NCBI RefSeq assembly: GCF_028743715.1
Contig: NZ_CP117996.1
Location: 2,170,001-2,234,000, forward strand
DNA: 64,000 nucleotides
Direction of reading: 5' to 3'
Origin: Microbacterium sp. Clip185
GTDB taxonomy: Bacteria > Actinomycetota > Actinomycetes > Actinomycetales > Microbacteriaceae
A program made the position numbers and the translations under genes. The notes beneath the pieces are model-generated. The model was not told where the DNA came from, ran no database searches, and was given only the letters and a program-made list of their open reading frames with translations. Positions 1-9,977 of the stretch are shown here, piece by piece (positions within the stretch are counted from its first letter, which is position 1; each line of letters opens with the position of its first letter).

Positions 1-215
1 CAGAGCGTCGCGCCGCCGAGAAGGAGCTCTCGGCGATCGACCGACGCCTCGCGAAGCTGCAGAGCGAGATCACCGCGCTCGACGCCCGGTTCGCCGACGC
101 CCACGACGACTACGACCGGCTGCTCGAACTGCAGCGCACGCGTGACGGGTACGTCGCCGAGGTCGCAACCCTCGAAGAGCGCTGGCTGGAACTCGGCGAG
201 GCGCTCGACGACTGA
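1..215 (+). CDS. ABC-F family ATPase, C-terminal fragment
   Basis: The window opens inside this gene; the reading frame starts at base 3 and ends at the TGA at 213-215. The visible 70 residues are strongly charged and heptad-like (ERRAAEKELSAIDRRLAKLQ and on), ending LEERWLELGEALDD. This is the coiled-coil C-terminal domain typical of ABC-F (Uup/EttA-like) ATPases, which act on ribosomes rather than in transport. An ABC-F gene next to ispE and rsmA is a familiar actinobacterial arrangement and supports the call. The ATPase domains lie outside the window. It converges on the epimerase gene with 19 bases between stop codons. Confidence 0.7.
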   Translation, partial: ERRAAEKELSAIDRRLAKLQSEITALDARFADAHDDYDRLLELQRTRDGYVAEVATLEERWLELGEALDD

Positions 216-234
216 GCGCCCCACCGAAGGCTCG

Positions 235-1227
235 TCAGGCGGGCACGGCCTCGCGCGGGTGCTCGACGCACCAGGCGAGGCAGGCACGGATCTCGCCCAG
301 CACATCGTCGGGTTCGACGTCGAGGGCGATCGTGTCGGCCACATCCCCCACCGCGCGCTTCTCCCCGAGCAGCGCCGTGTCGGCGGGATGCAGGCCGAAC
401 TCGCGTCCGACCGCCTGCACCTCGGCCTCGCGCGCCTCGGAGGTGGGAAGCAGATCACCCAGCGGCACCACCGCGACATCGTGCGGGTCGCGACCGACCG
501 CTTCGCAGCACAGTTCGAGGAACTGGGAGTGGCTCAGCTCGTAGGCACTCAGCGTGTACCTGCTGCCGTGCGTCCCGCGCTCCATCGCACCGACGGCGGC
601 CTGCGCGACCTGGCGCACCGTGACGGCGGACGTGGACCCTCCCAGCACCGGGATCGGCCCGGCGCTGGCCGCGACCGCATCCAGCACGGCCTGCCAGCGG
701 GGGCGCTGCCCCGCCACGATGCCGAAGATGTACGGCAGGCGCAGCACCATGACGTCCATCGCGCCGTCACCCTCGAGCACGGCGACCTCCTCCTGCGCGT
801 AGCGGGAGCGCGGGTACGCGTTGCGGGTGCGGAACCCGAGTTCGGGCCAGCGCTCCCCCCACTCGGCGGTGTCGGAGCCGAAGACGATGAAGCGCTGCAC
901 CCCGGCCGCGCGGGCGAGGCGCGCGAGGCGCTGCGTCGGGACGACATTGGCCTCGTAGTAGAAGCGGGATGCGGGTGCCGGCGGCAGGGTGCGCTCATCG
1001 GCACCCATCGCGAAGAACACCGCATCCGTGCCGGTGAGCAGATCGGTGAGCTCGCCGTCGGTCATCAGGTTCAGATCGCCCCAGTGGGCGTCGACCTCCA
1101 CCGGCAGCTCCGGCGCGTCGGTCGCGGGCAGCGCGAGCGTCGCGACCCGATAGCCGCGACGCAGGAGCTCCTGCGTGGTGTGGTAGCCGAGGAGGCCGGT
1201 GCCGCCGACGACGAGTGCGCGTTGCAT
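235..1227 (-). CDS. NAD(P)-binding atypical SDR / epimerase-like protein
   Basis: This 330-residue protein starts MQRALVVGGTGLLGYHTTQE, a GxxGxxG Rossmann nucleotide-binding motif of the extended short-chain dehydrogenase/NAD-dependent epimerase superfamily. It has the general length of sugar epimerase/reductase proteins. The usual YxxxK catalytic pair is not evident: the region NAYPRSRYAQEE has tyrosines but no lysine four residues on. It may therefore be an atypical, NmrA-like or non-canonical reductase. I chose the ATG at 1227 over longer in-frame extensions because GAAGGG lies just upstream and the Rossmann motif begins at residue 7. It is last in the minus-strand run but separated from the importer genes by a strong terminator, so it is probably transcribed separately. 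Substrate unknown. Confidence 0.65.
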   Translation of the reverse strand: MQRALVVGGTGLLGYHTTQELLRRGYRVATLALPATDAPELPVEVDAHWGDLNLMTDGELTDLLTGTDAVFFAMGADERTLPPAPASRFYYEANVVPTQRLARLARAAGVQRFIVFGSDTAEWGERWPELGFRTRNAYPRSRYAQEEVAVLEGDGAMDVMVLRLPYIFGIVAGQRPRWQAVLDAVAASAGPIPVLGGSTSAVTVRQVAQAAVGAMERGTHGSRYTLSAYELSHSQFLELCCEAVGRDPHDVAVVPLGDLLPTSEAREAEVQAVGREFGLHPADTALLGEKRAVGDVADTIALDVEPDDVLGEIRACLAWCVEHPREAVPA

Positions 1228-1321
1228 GATGAGCCCTTCCGCGCCGATCCCCTCGGCGCCCTGTGTCTTCGAAGCTAGGCGCGCGCATCCGGACGCAGCA
1301 GGGGCGAAGGTCCCACGACCA

Positions 1322-1360
1322 CGAAGGGCCTCCGGCGCGGTGCACGCCGGAGGCCCTTCG
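1322..1360 (-). terminator. Intrinsic terminator after the osmoprotectant importer operon
   Basis: A perfect 16-bp inverted repeat (1322-1337 with 1345-1360) flanks a 7-base loop, 13 bases past the stop codon of the binding-protein gene. No long T-run follows, as is common in high-GC actinobacteria. Confidence 0.75.
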
Positions 1361-1373
1361 ATGACGGATGCGG

Positions 1374-2288
1374 TCAGCTCAGTCCGTTGTCTGCCAGCCA
1401 CTTCTTAGCGATGTCAGCGGAGGAGGTCTTGTCGACCGTGCTCTCGACGTTCAGCGCGACGAGTCCCTCCGGCGTCAGCGCAGCGCTCACCTTGTTGATC
1501 ACGTCGGCGACGTCACCGGCGACGTCCTTGTTCACGAGCGGAACGACGTTCGACGCGAGGAACAGCGACTTCGGATCATCCAGGACCTTGAGCTTCTGGG
1601 TCTGGATCTGCGGGTCGGCGGTGAACACGTTGGCGACGTTCACCGTGCCGGCCACGAGGTCCTCGACCGTGGTCGCGCCGGTCGCCTGGAAGGTCACGTC
1701 GATGCCGTAGGTGCTCTTCAGCCCCGTGGGCCCGTAGGGGCGGTCGGCGAGCTCGGGCGGTCCGCCCAGCGTCAGCGGCTCGGTGACCTTCGAGAGGTCG
1801 GCGATGGTCTCGAGTCCCCACTGATCGGCGAACGCCTCGGTGACGGTGTAGGAGTCCTGGTCGCTCGCCGTCGACTGGTCGAGCACGGTGAGGTTCTCGG
1901 GCAGGGCCTCCTTGAGCGCCGCGTAGACGTCGTCGGAGGAGCGCGCCTCGGTGTCGGGCTCGAAGAACTGGAGCAGGTTGCCGGTGTACTCCGGGAACAG
2001 CGTGATGGCGCCGCTCTCGAGCTCGGGGAGGTACGCGTCGCGCTGACCGATCGTGAAGTCGCGCTGCACCGTGAAGCCGGCGCCCTCGAGCGCCTGGGCG
2101 TAGATCTCCGCGATGATCTCGTTCGAGTAGTAGTCCTGGGAGCCGACGACGATCGTGTCGGACGGCGCCTTGGTCTGGTCGCCATCGGAGAGCGGGTCGG
2201 AGGAGGACGCGCAGCCGGCGAGTGCCAGCGCGGAGGTGAGTGCGACGGCGCCGATGAGGGCGACGCGGCGGCGGGATGCTGTGGACAT
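1374..2288 (-). CDS. Osmoprotectant (glycine betaine/choline-type) ABC transporter binding lipoprotein
   Basis: This 304-residue protein has an N-terminal lipoprotein signal with lipobox LALAGC, then an OpuAC/ProX-type periplasmic-binding fold (IVVGSQDYYSNEIIAEIYAQ near the start of the mature protein). It would sit on the outer face of the membrane and deliver a quaternary-amine osmoprotectant to the two permeases encoded upstream. The ATG at 2288 is preceded by AGGAAGG at good spacing. It is the last gene of a DUF427-ATPase-permease-permease-binding protein run. The family is clear (OpuC/OsmU-like); whether it binds betaine, choline, carnitine or proline betaine cannot be read from sequence. 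Confidence 0.85.
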   Translation of the reverse strand: MSTASRRRVALIGAVALTSALALAGCASSSDPLSDGDQTKAPSDTIVVGSQDYYSNEIIAEIYAQALEGAGFTVQRDFTIGQRDAYLPELESGAITLFPEYTGNLLQFFEPDTEARSSDDVYAALKEALPENLTVLDQSTASDQDSYTVTEAFADQWGLETIADLSKVTEPLTLGGPPELADRPYGPTGLKSTYGIDVTFQATGATTVEDLVAGTVNVANVFTADPQIQTQKLKVLDDPKSLFLASNVVPLVNKDVAGDVADVINKVSAALTPEGLVALNVESTVDKTSSADIAKKWLADNGLS

Positions 2289-2328
2289 GGTGTTCCTTCC
2301 TGGTGGATTCGGGACGTGTGGGGCGTGC

Positions 2329-3051
2329 TCAGACGGCCTGCACGGGTCGGGAGCGCAGCCGCCGCGGTGAGCGCGACGGCGCCTGAGCACGGACGCCGGC
2401 GGGCACGGCGGCCCGCTGGGCGAGGGCGAGCAGCGCGTCGAGCACGAGAGCGAGCACGGCGACGACGATCGCGCCGCCGAGCACCTGGTCGATCCGCCGC
2501 AGCGGAATGCCCTGGATGATCGGCAGACCGAGGCCGCCGAGACCGACGTAGGCGGCGATCGTCACGGTGGCCACGACCTGCAGCACGGCGGAGCGGATGC
2601 CGCCGACCAGCAGCGGCAGGCCCAGCGGGATCTCCACCCGCCAGAGAATCTGCCACTCGGTCATGCCCATCGCGCGGGCGGCGTCGATGACACGGCGGTC
2701 GATCGCCTCGAGACCGGAGTAGGCGCCGGCGAGCAGCGCCGGGATGGCGAGCACGACGAAGGTCACCACCGCGGCCTCCGGCTTGTGCAGCACGCCCATC
2801 AGCAGCACGAGCAGCACCAGCAGGCCGAACGACGGCACGGCACGGGCGGCACCCGAGATGGCCACCGCGATCTCACGGCCGCGACCGGTGTGGCCGATCG
2901 CGAGGCCGGCGGGAATGGCGATCACGGCCGCGATCGCCACGGCGACGGCCGTGTAGCCGAGCTGCTGCAGCAGGAGCACCTGCAGCGCGCTCGGACCGCT
3001 GTACTGCTCGGGCGAGAAGAGCCAGACGATCGCATCCCAGAAGACGTTCAT
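2329..3051 (-). CDS. Osmoprotectant ABC transporter permease (second)
   Basis: This 240-residue integral membrane protein belongs to the OpuBB/OpuCB-like binding-protein-dependent permeases. Hydrophobic helices cover most of residues 25-215. The EAA-type cytoplasmic loop is visible around DAARAMGMTEWQILWRVEIP, where it docks on the ATPase. The ATG overlaps the stop of the upstream permease gene by ATGA, so the two are translationally coupled. The Arg-rich tail (PSRSPRRLRSRP) is probably cytoplasmic. Confidence 0.85.
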   Translation of the reverse strand: MNVFWDAIVWLFSPEQYSGPSALQVLLLQQLGYTAVAVAIAAVIAIPAGLAIGHTGRGREIAVAISGAARAVPSFGLLVLLVLLMGVLHKPEAAVVTFVVLAIPALLAGAYSGLEAIDRRVIDAARAMGMTEWQILWRVEIPLGLPLLVGGIRSAVLQVVATVTIAAYVGLGGLGLPIIQGIPLRRIDQVLGGAIVVAVLALVLDALLALAQRAAVPAGVRAQAPSRSPRRLRSRPVQAV

Positions 3052-3728
3052 GCCGTGGCCTCCGCTCGGGCGGCGGCGCGTCGGCGAGTCGGGCGGGTGT
3101 TACGGCTCCAGGGCATCGCCAGCCGACCGAGCAGCACGAGCACGAGGTCGACGACGAGAGCGAGGATCACGACGGCGACGACGCCCGCGAAGACCTCCTC
3201 GAGGATGCGGCGCTGCAGCCCGTTGGTGAAGAGGTAGCCGAGATTGGTGACGCCGACGAGGATGCCGACCGTGGCCAGCGAGATCGTCGACACCGCCGTC
3301 ACCCGCAGACCCGCGAGGATCACGGGCCCTGCCAGCGGAAGGTCGACGGCGAAGAATCGCCGGAAACCGCCGTAGCCCATCGCCGTCGCCGCCTGGCGCA
3401 CACCCGCATCCACCGAGTCGAGACCGTCCGTCACAGCGCGCGTGAGGATCGCGATCGCGTAGATCGTGAGTCCGACGATGAGGTTGAACTCGGTCGGGAT
3501 GCGGTAGCCCAGTGCCGTCGGCAGCAGGATCAGCAGCGCGAGCGACGGGATGGTGTAGAGCAGCCCCGTGACGGTGATCACCCAGCCGCGCAGCAGGCGG
3601 TACCGCCAGGCCACCCACCCCAGCGGGATCGACAGGACGAACCCGACGACGATCGCGATGAGGCTCTGGCGCAGGTGGTCGAGAGCCAGCTCGGCGATCA
3701 TGCCGAGGTTCGCGAGGACCCAGGTCAT
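3048..3728 (-). CDS. Osmoprotectant ABC transporter permease (first)
   Basis: This 226-residue permease is of the same OpuB/OpuC family as its neighbour and would pair with it as a heterodimer. The EAA loop appears as QAATAMGYGGFRRFFAVDLP. Two in-frame ATGs compete: 3740 (MAGDMTW) would overlap the ATPase gene by 11 bases, while 3728 (MTW) starts one base after its TGA. I prefer 3728 because the tight junction is typical of this operon and GAGG lies about 12 bases upstream. The downstream end overlaps the second permease by ATGA. Confidence 0.8.
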   Translation of the reverse strand: MTWVLANLGMIAELALDHLRQSLIAIVVGFVLSIPLGWVAWRYRLLRGWVITVTGLLYTIPSLALLILLPTALGYRIPTEFNLIVGLTIYAIAILTRAVTDGLDSVDAGVRQAATAMGYGGFRRFFAVDLPLAGPVILAGLRVTAVSTISLATVGILVGVTNLGYLFTNGLQRRILEEVFAGVVAVVILALVVDLVLVLLGRLAMPWSRNTRPTRRRAAARAEATA

Positions 3729-3729
3729 G

Positions 3730-4551
<822 letters not shown>

Positions 4552-4570
4552 GCCCGGTCCCGGGCGAGGC

Positions 4571-4873
4571 TCACTCGGTGACCTCGACTTCTTTCCAGAA
4601 GGCCACGTATCCCGAGAAATCCGCACCGACCTTCTCGATCGCACCCGGGTAGGGCTCGGGGTACGACCATGCGCGGTCGGTGAGCTCGCGGCCGTCAGCG
4701 GTCACCGTGAAGTAGTGGGCCGCGCCCTTCCACGGACAGGTGTACGGCGTCGGGCTGTCGACGAGGACGCCCTCGGCGATGCTCGCCGGCGGGAAGTACC
4801 AGTTGCCCTCGATGCGGATCAGATCTTCCTTCGGAGCCTCCGCGAGCACCGTGTCACCCAAAAGAGCTTTCAT
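4571..4873 (-). CDS. DUF427 domain protein
   Basis: This 100-residue protein matches the small DUF427 family: MKALLGDTVLAEAPKEDLI, then IEGNWYFPP, then YTCPWKGAAHYFTV, ending near YVAFWKEVEV. The Cys-Pro-Trp-Lys-Gly segment and the tyrosine/tryptophan-rich core are family hallmarks. The biochemical role is not established. ATG 4873 is preceded by GGGAGG; an upstream ATG at 4921 would add sixteen residues with no family similarity. It lies 19 bases ahead of the osmoprotectant ATPase on the same strand and could be cotranscribed with it, without implying a transport role. Confidence 0.8.
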   Translation of the reverse strand: MKALLGDTVLAEAPKEDLIRIEGNWYFPPASIAEGVLVDSPTPYTCPWKGAAHYFTVTADGRELTDRAWSYPEPYPGAIEKVGADFSGYVAFWKEVEVTE

Positions 4874-4990
4874 CGCCGCCTCCCAGCCGCGCCAGATCCC
4901 CGCAGAACAGCGGAGGAGCACCCACGTTACCCACCCTCGGCGACACCGGCGCCGCAGGTTGCGTCACGGGGCGTCATGTGCTCGCCGCTC

Positions 4991-6298
4991 TCAGTACCAG
5001 TAGCTCAGGCGGACGGGTCGGTGCCAGCCGAACAGGCGGGCCAGCGCCACCGGATCCTCCGCGTGGATGCGACCCGCTGCGGCCAGCGTCACCGCCGAGA
5101 CCTGACCGAGCACGATCGCCGCGAGCTCCGCGACGCCCAGGCGCGCGCCGGCGGCATCCTCGGTCCTGGCGACCGATGCGGCACCGTCCTCGCCGACCGT
5201 CAGGCGGAACCGACCGCCCGCGAGATCCAGCGGGTCGTGCACGTCGAGCACGACCGAGCCCGCCCCCTCGTAGCGACGCGAGCCCAGCAAGGCGGGCGTA
5301 TCGAGCACGCGCAGGTAGTGGTGGTCGCGGAGGGTGAGGGTAGCCGCGCGCCGATCCGAGATCATCCACAGCAGCGGCTCGTCGACGGCCAGCTCACTGG
5401 CACGAACTGTCCCGATGAGATCCATCTCGATGAAGAAGCGCCACAGACCCGCGTAGGCATCCGCATCCGCCGCCATCAGGTTCGCGATCGTGACGCTCGA
5501 GCGGGTGAAGTCGTCGTGGTTCTCCTCGACGGAGTACAGCGCGAGCCCCGTGATCTCGCCGGATGCGGCCGTGTACTGCACGGCGCGGGTGTGCCCGGGC
5601 TTCTCGGCATCGGCCCGGGTGCCCGCGAAGCGGTCCAGGTGTCCGCGCGGCATCTCGGCCTCGCCCGGAGTAACCCGCCGGATCGAGTCGAACAGCTCCG
5701 GGGCGTGCTCCCGCCAGCGCTCACGGGGGATGAAGTCCACCCGACCGGAGGGTGCGGGTCCCGCCCAAGAGGCGCGCTTCACGTCGATCTCGATGCTCGC
5801 CGCGGTCACGGCCTGCGCGAAGCCGAACCGTCCGTAGAGCGTGGACTCGCTCACGGTGAGGCTCGCCACCGGCAGGCCCAGGGCCGCGGCCGTGCGCAGC
5901 TCCCCCTCCATCATGGCGCGCCAGATGCCGCGACGACGGTGAGTGGGCGCCACCGTGACGGAGCTGATCGCGCAGGAGTCGACGACACCGCCGGGAACGG
6001 ACAGTTCCGCCACCCACGACGCCAGGGTTCCCACGGGGACCTCGGGCTGCGGAATCGAATCATCGAGCACCGCGATCATCCGTCGGTGTCCGCGAAGCCC
6101 CCGGCCCGTCTCGCGCTGCACGTCGCTGGGCTCGTCGCCGAGGAAGCCGCGGGTGACGGCGGCCTGCCACCCGTCGAACGCACGACCGTCGTCGTCGGCG
6201 AGACACACGAGCCGCAGGCCGTCGCTCGCCAGACGGGCGCCGGATGCGGCGTCGACGGGGCCCTCGTGCTGACGGGCGATGAGGTCGTGGGCAGACAT
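4991..6298 (-). CDS. Eis-like GNAT N-acetyltransferase
   Basis: This 435-residue protein resembles the Eis family. An N-terminal GNAT domain carries the acetyl-CoA loop VTVAPTHRRRGIWRAMM (V/I-x-P-x-x-R-x-x-G), followed by a second acetyltransferase-like lobe. A C-terminal SCP2-like domain ends in LSYWY, so the chain terminates in an aromatic residue carboxylate, as in Eis. Mycobacterial Eis acetylates aminoglycosides and lysines; the substrate here is unknown. The gene follows ispE by 26 bases on the same strand and is probably the third gene of an aldo/keto reductase-ispE-eis transcript. Confidence 0.75.
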   Translation of the reverse strand: MSAHDLIARQHEGPVDAASGARLASDGLRLVCLADDDGRAFDGWQAAVTRGFLGDEPSDVQRETGRGLRGHRRMIAVLDDSIPQPEVPVGTLASWVAELSVPGGVVDSCAISSVTVAPTHRRRGIWRAMMEGELRTAAALGLPVASLTVSESTLYGRFGFAQAVTAASIEIDVKRASWAGPAPSGRVDFIPRERWREHAPELFDSIRRVTPGEAEMPRGHLDRFAGTRADAEKPGHTRAVQYTAASGEITGLALYSVEENHDDFTRSSVTIANLMAADADAYAGLWRFFIEMDLIGTVRASELAVDEPLLWMISDRRAATLTLRDHHYLRVLDTPALLGSRRYEGAGSVVLDVHDPLDLAGGRFRLTVGEDGAASVARTEDAAGARLGVAELAAIVLGQVSAVTLAAAGRIHAEDPVALARLFGWHRPVRLSYWY

Positions 6299-6324
6299 GC
6301 GTATCCTCCTGACGAGCAGCGCGC

Positions 6325-7257
6325 TCAGTCGATGATTCGGGCACCGGGCACGGGCCCGTGCACGTGATGGGCGACGTGCCCGCTCGCGCTGAGCACGATC
6401 TGCAGCTCGATCGCCGCCTCGGCGTCGGCGGCGAGGAACGCGAGGGTGGGACCGGAACCCGAGACCAGGCCCACGAGCGCACCCTCGCGCTCCCCCGCCT
6501 CGAGGACGTCGCCGAGCCCCGGACGCAGGGCCAGCGCCGCGACCTGCAGGTCGTTGCGAGCGGATGAGGCGAGCATGGCCGCATCCCCCGCCCGCAGTGC
6601 GTGGAGCACGTCGTTGTCGACCAGCGGCCGACGCGAGGCCGGTGAGATGTCGAGCGCGTGACGGGCGCGATGCTCGTCGAGCGCCCGGTACACCTCGGGT
6701 GTCGACAGTCCGTCCTGGCTCGTCACGATCACCCAGTCGAAGCGCCCTCGGGCGAGCGCCGGGCTCAGTTCGTCACCGCGTCCGACACCGACCGCGGTGC
6801 CGCCCATGAGGGCGAACGGAACATCGGCTCCCAGCCGCGCGGCGAGCGCATGGAGCTGCGGCGTCCCCAACCGGGTGTCCCAGAGGGCGTCGCAGGCGAG
6901 AAGAGTCGCCGCCGCATCGGCGGACCCGCCTCCCATGCCGCCCGCGACAGGGACGCCCTTGTGGATCTCGAGGTGCACCCCGCCCCGGTGGCCGGTTTCA
7001 GCCGCGAGCAGTCGCGCGGCACGGACGGCGAGGTTGCGGTCGTCGAGCGGCACTCCTGCCACATCGACCGAGCCCGTCACCTCGACGCTGATCGTGTCGG
7101 CCGGCGTCGCCCAGACATCCTCGAAGGCCGACACCGCCTGGTACGCGCTCGCGACGTCGTGGTAGCCGTCATCCTGCACCTGACCGACCTCGAGGAAGAC
7201 GTTGATCTTCCCCGGGGCGCGCACATGGACGCGCGACGACGCTCGCGAGATGCTCAC
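6325..7257 (-). CDS. ispE: 4-diphosphocytidyl-2-C-methyl-D-erythritol kinase
   Basis: IspE phosphorylates CDP-methylerythritol in the non-mevalonate isoprenoid pathway. The 310-residue protein begins with the GHMP substrate motif [13 protein letters not shown]. It has the ATP-binding glycine loop [18 protein letters not shown] near residue 110 and the C-terminal GHMP motif [11 protein letters not shown]. The GTG start at 7257 overlaps the aldo/keto reductase stop as GTGA; a longer in-frame extension lacks similarity. In many actinobacteria ispE directly follows rsmA, but here about 4 kb of accessory genes separate them. Confidence 0.93.
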   Translation of the reverse strand: MSISRASSRVHVRAPGKINVFLEVGQVQDDGYHDVASAYQAVSAFEDVWATPADTISVEVTGSVDVAGVPLDDRNLAVRAARLLAAETGHRGGVHLEIHKGVPVAGGMGGGSADAAATLLACDALWDTRLGTPQLHALAARLGADVPFALMGGTAVGVGRGDELSPALARGRFDWVIVTSQDGLSTPEVYRALDEHRARHALDISPASRRPLVDNDVLHALRAGDAAMLASSARNDLQVAALALRPGLGDVLEAGEREGALVGLVSGSGPTLAFLAADAEAAIELQIVLSASGHVAHHVHGPVPGARIID

Positions 7258-8318
7258 AGTTTCGAGGACACCGCCCAGAGGTCGACGTCGATGCCCTCCG
7301 CGAGGGCGTCGATGCGCTCCAGCTCTTCCGTGTCGAACGCGGGTCCGGCCAGAGCTGCGAGGTTCTCGTCGATCTGCTCGACGCTCGATGCGCCGATGAG
7401 AGCGGATGCGACCGTCGGCTCGCGCAGCACCCACTGGATGGCCATCTGGGCGAGGGTCTGACCCCGCTCCTTCGCCACGACGTTCAGCCCGCGAAGCGCC
7501 GCGATCGTGGCGTGAGAGAGCGGCTTGTCGGGCAATGAGCTTCGCGTCTGCGAGCGATGACCGCGGCCGTCGCCGAGGTACTTGCCCGTGAGCAGCCCCT
7601 GCGCCAACGGTGTGAAGGCGATGGCCGACATCTCCTCCTGACGCAGCACGCCGGTCAGGCCGTCCTCGACCCAGCGGTTGAGGATCGAGTACGCGGGCTG
7701 GTGGATCACGAGCGGCGTGCCGAGGCTACGTGCCACGGCCGAGGCCACGGCGGTGCGCTCAGCGCTGTACGACGAGATGCCGACGTAGAGCGCCTTGCCC
7801 TGGCGCACGAGCGTGTCGAGGGCACCGATGGTCTCCTCGATCGGGGTCACCGGGTCGACGCGGTGCGAGTAGAAGATGTCGACGTAGTCGAGGTTCATCC
7901 GCTTCAGGGACTGCTCGGCACCCGCGAGGATGTGCTTGCGCGAGGCGTAGTCGCCGTAGGGGCCCGGCCACATGTCCCACCCCGCCTTGGACGAGATGAT
8001 CAGCTCGTCGCGGTAGCGACCGAAGTCCTCGCGCATCATGCGTCCGAAGTTCGTCTCCGCGGCGCCGTACGGCGGGCCGTAGTTGTCGGCGAGGTCGAAG
8101 TGCGTGATGCCGCTGTCGAAGGAGTGGCGGAGGATCTCGCGCTGCTTGTCGAACGCGACGTTGTCGCCGAAGTTCCACCACAGACCGAGCGAGATCGGCG
8201 GCAGGTACAGGCCCGAACGGCCGACCTGGCGGTAGTCCATGGCACCGTAGCGCTCGTCGGCGGCGGTGTACGGACGGTGGATCTCGGGGACGTTCGGACG
8301 GAATCGCGGGGCAGTCAC
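7254..8318 (-). CDS. Aldo/keto reductase, YghZ/Gpr-like
   Basis: This 354-residue protein is a classic [18 protein letters not shown] with the catalytic Asp and Tyr, the Lys in [12 protein letters not shown], and the His in FYSHRVD. The combination with an N-terminal [11 protein letters not shown] and length near 350 is typical of the YghZ group (L-glyceraldehyde 3-phosphate/methylglyoxal reductases) or of Kv-beta-like AKRs. The GTG start at 8318 has no Shine-Dalgarno sequence, but a -10 element sits six bases upstream, which suggests a leaderless mRNA. It is the first gene of the ispE transcript. Confidence 0.85.
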   Translation of the reverse strand: MTAPRFRPNVPEIHRPYTAADERYGAMDYRQVGRSGLYLPPISLGLWWNFGDNVAFDKQREILRHSFDSGITHFDLADNYGPPYGAAETNFGRMMREDFGRYRDELIISSKAGWDMWPGPYGDYASRKHILAGAEQSLKRMNLDYVDIFYSHRVDPVTPIEETIGALDTLVRQGKALYVGISSYSAERTAVASAVARSLGTPLVIHQPAYSILNRWVEDGLTGVLRQEEMSAIAFTPLAQGLLTGKYLGDGRGHRSQTRSSLPDKPLSHATIAALRGLNVVAKERGQTLAQMAIQWVLREPTVASALIGASSVEQIDENLAALAGPAFDTEELERIDALAEGIDVDLWAVSSKL

Positions 8319-8324
8319 CCCTGC

Positions 8325-8330
8325 AGCCTA
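8325..8330 (-). promoter_or_regulatory. Leaderless -10 element for the aldo/keto reductase
   Basis: TAGGCT on the minus strand, six bases before the GTG at 8318, so transcription would start at or next to the start codon. No convincing -35 hexamer is seen. Confidence 0.5.
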
Positions 8331-8387
8331 TCCACGGGGACCTATGAACGCGGGCCCTTGCGAAACTCGCCCGTAATGCGCGGGCTC

Positions 8388-8393
8388 TACGCT
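8388..8393 (+). promoter_or_regulatory. Leaderless -10 element for the Stealth gene
   Basis: TACGCT six bases before the ATG at 8400. It favours that ATG over the in-frame ATG at 8376, which lies upstream of the element. Confidence 0.45.
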
Positions 8394-8399
8394 GACGAG

Positions 8400-9977
8400 A
8401 TGGTCTCTCTGTCTGCTCTTCCCGCCGACCCCCACCCCTGGGCGGCGCTCCTGACGCGTGAGGACGTCGTGCTCGAATCGGGCATGCTCCACCTCCGTCA
8501 CGACGATCTCTCCCCCCACGACGCGCATCTCGCGGATCTCGCGATGATCGCGGATGCGTTGACGGATGCCGGCGTCGAGCCACTGCTGGTGCGCCACGGC
8601 CTGCGCGACGAGGCGGTCGTCGTGGACGTGGCCGATCAGGACCGCGCCTGGGCCGCGGTGACAGGGCTGTGCACGAGAGAGCCCGTGTACGTGAAGCCCA
8701 AAGGCCTGAGCACGGTGCCCGCCCCGGATCACGCCCCGCGCCGCGGCGCCCCCAGCGCCCTTCGCGTCTTCCGACCGCGACTCGCGGGGTCGCTGCGCTA
8801 CGGCGCGTCGTATGGCGTGCGCCTGGAGTTCTGGCGCTTCGGCGACGAGACGGTCGAGGCGCCGCACGCCAACGCGCTGACCCGGCGCATCATCGCGGCC
8901 GCAGACCTCGAGCGCGTCACCATCCGCCGTCACGGCCGCACGTGGCAGAGCCTGAGGGGCATGTTCGACCCGCATCCGAACGAGATGGTCGACGACATCG
9001 ACATGGTCTTCTCGTGGGTAGACGGCTCGTCCAGCGAGTTCCAGCGCCAGCGCGCAGCGCAGATGGCGGGCTATGTCGTGGGCGAGGGCGACGACGGCCC
9101 GGCTCGCTACCGCCACGTCGACGAACTGCGCTACGCCCTGCGAAGCGTCCACATGTACGCGCCGTGGGTGCGTCGCATCTTCATCGCCACCGATTCGCCT
9201 ACGCCTGCCTGGCTGGCCGACCATCCGCGGGTGACAGTCGTGCGCAGCGAGGAGTTCTTCGCCGACACCTCGGTGCTGCCGATCCACAACTCGCACGCCG
9301 TCGAGGCGCAGCTGCACCGCATCGACGGTCTCGCCGAGCACTTTCTCTACTCGAACGACGACATGTTCTTCGGGCGACCCGTCGCTCCCGAGCTGTTCTT
9401 CTCCCCTGCCGGCATCTCGAAGTTCGTGGAGTGCGACGTGCGCATCGGCACAGGGCCGAACGCGCCGCACCGCAGCGGCCACGACAACGCGCTGCGCGTG
9501 AACCGGGAGCTCCTGCGCGAGCGCTTCGGACGCACCATCACGCACGACCTCGAGCACTGCGCCACCCCGCTTCGGCGCAGCGTGATGGCCGAGCTGGAGC
9601 AGACGTTCGCCGAGGACTTCGCCCGCACCGCCGCATCCCGTTTCCGCTCGGCCACCGACATCTCGGTGACCAACAGCCTCTATCACTACTACGCCGCCTT
9701 CACCGGTCGCGCGGTCGCGACGACCGCACCGCGCACCCGCTACTACCAGACGACCATGGCCGAGTCACTGCGACGCATGAGCAGACTGTCCGAGCGACGC
9801 GACGTCGACATGTTCTGCCTCAACGACGGCGGTTCGGCCGAGGTTCCCGAAGAGGTACGCGTGCGCGTGGTGACCGAGCTTCTGGAGCGCATGTTCCCGG
9901 TGCGCGCACCGTGGGAGCTGCCCGCGGTCAGCGCAGGATCGGGATGGGAGCGGTCGGAGGCGTCCGTCCAGCGCTGA
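8400..9977 (+). CDS. Stealth family sugar-phosphate transferase
   Basis: This 525-residue protein shows the conserved blocks of the Stealth family (hexose-1-phosphate transferases of capsule and teichoic-type polymers, related to GlcNAc-1-phosphotransferase). CR1 is [19 protein letters not shown]2 is the [19 protein letters not shown] region followed by [15 protein letters not shown]3 is [14 protein letters not shown], then [14 protein letters not shown]4-like aromatic stretch is near YYAAFTG. The first ~190 residues are a variable N-terminal region. It would transfer a sugar phosphate onto a surface glycan, yet no other glycan synthesis genes are adjacent. Its last 50 bases overlap the convergent phosphoesterase gene. 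Confidence 0.85.
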   Translation: MVSLSALPADPHPWAALLTREDVVLESGMLHLRHDDLSPHDAHLADLAMIADALTDAGVEPLLVRHGLRDEAVVVDVADQDRAWAAVTGLCTREPVYVKPKGLSTVPAPDHAPRRGAPSALRVFRPRLAGSLRYGASYGVRLEFWRFGDETVEAPHANALTRRIIAAADLERVTIRRHGRTWQSLRGMFDPHPNEMVDDIDMVFSWVDGSSSEFQRQRAAQMAGYVVGEGDDGPARYRHVDELRYALRSVHMYAPWVRRIFIATDSPTPAWLADHPRVTVVRSEEFFADTSVLPIHNSHAVEAQLHRIDGLAEHFLYSNDDMFFGRPVAPELFFSPAGISKFVECDVRIGTGPNAPHRSGHDNALRVNRELLRERFGRTITHDLEHCATPLRRSVMAELEQTFAEDFARTAASRFRSATDISVTNSLYHYYAAFTGRAVATTAPRTRYYQTTMAESLRRMSRLSERRDVDMFCLNDGGSAEVPEEVRVRVVTELLERMFPVRAPWELPAVSAGSGWERSEASVQR

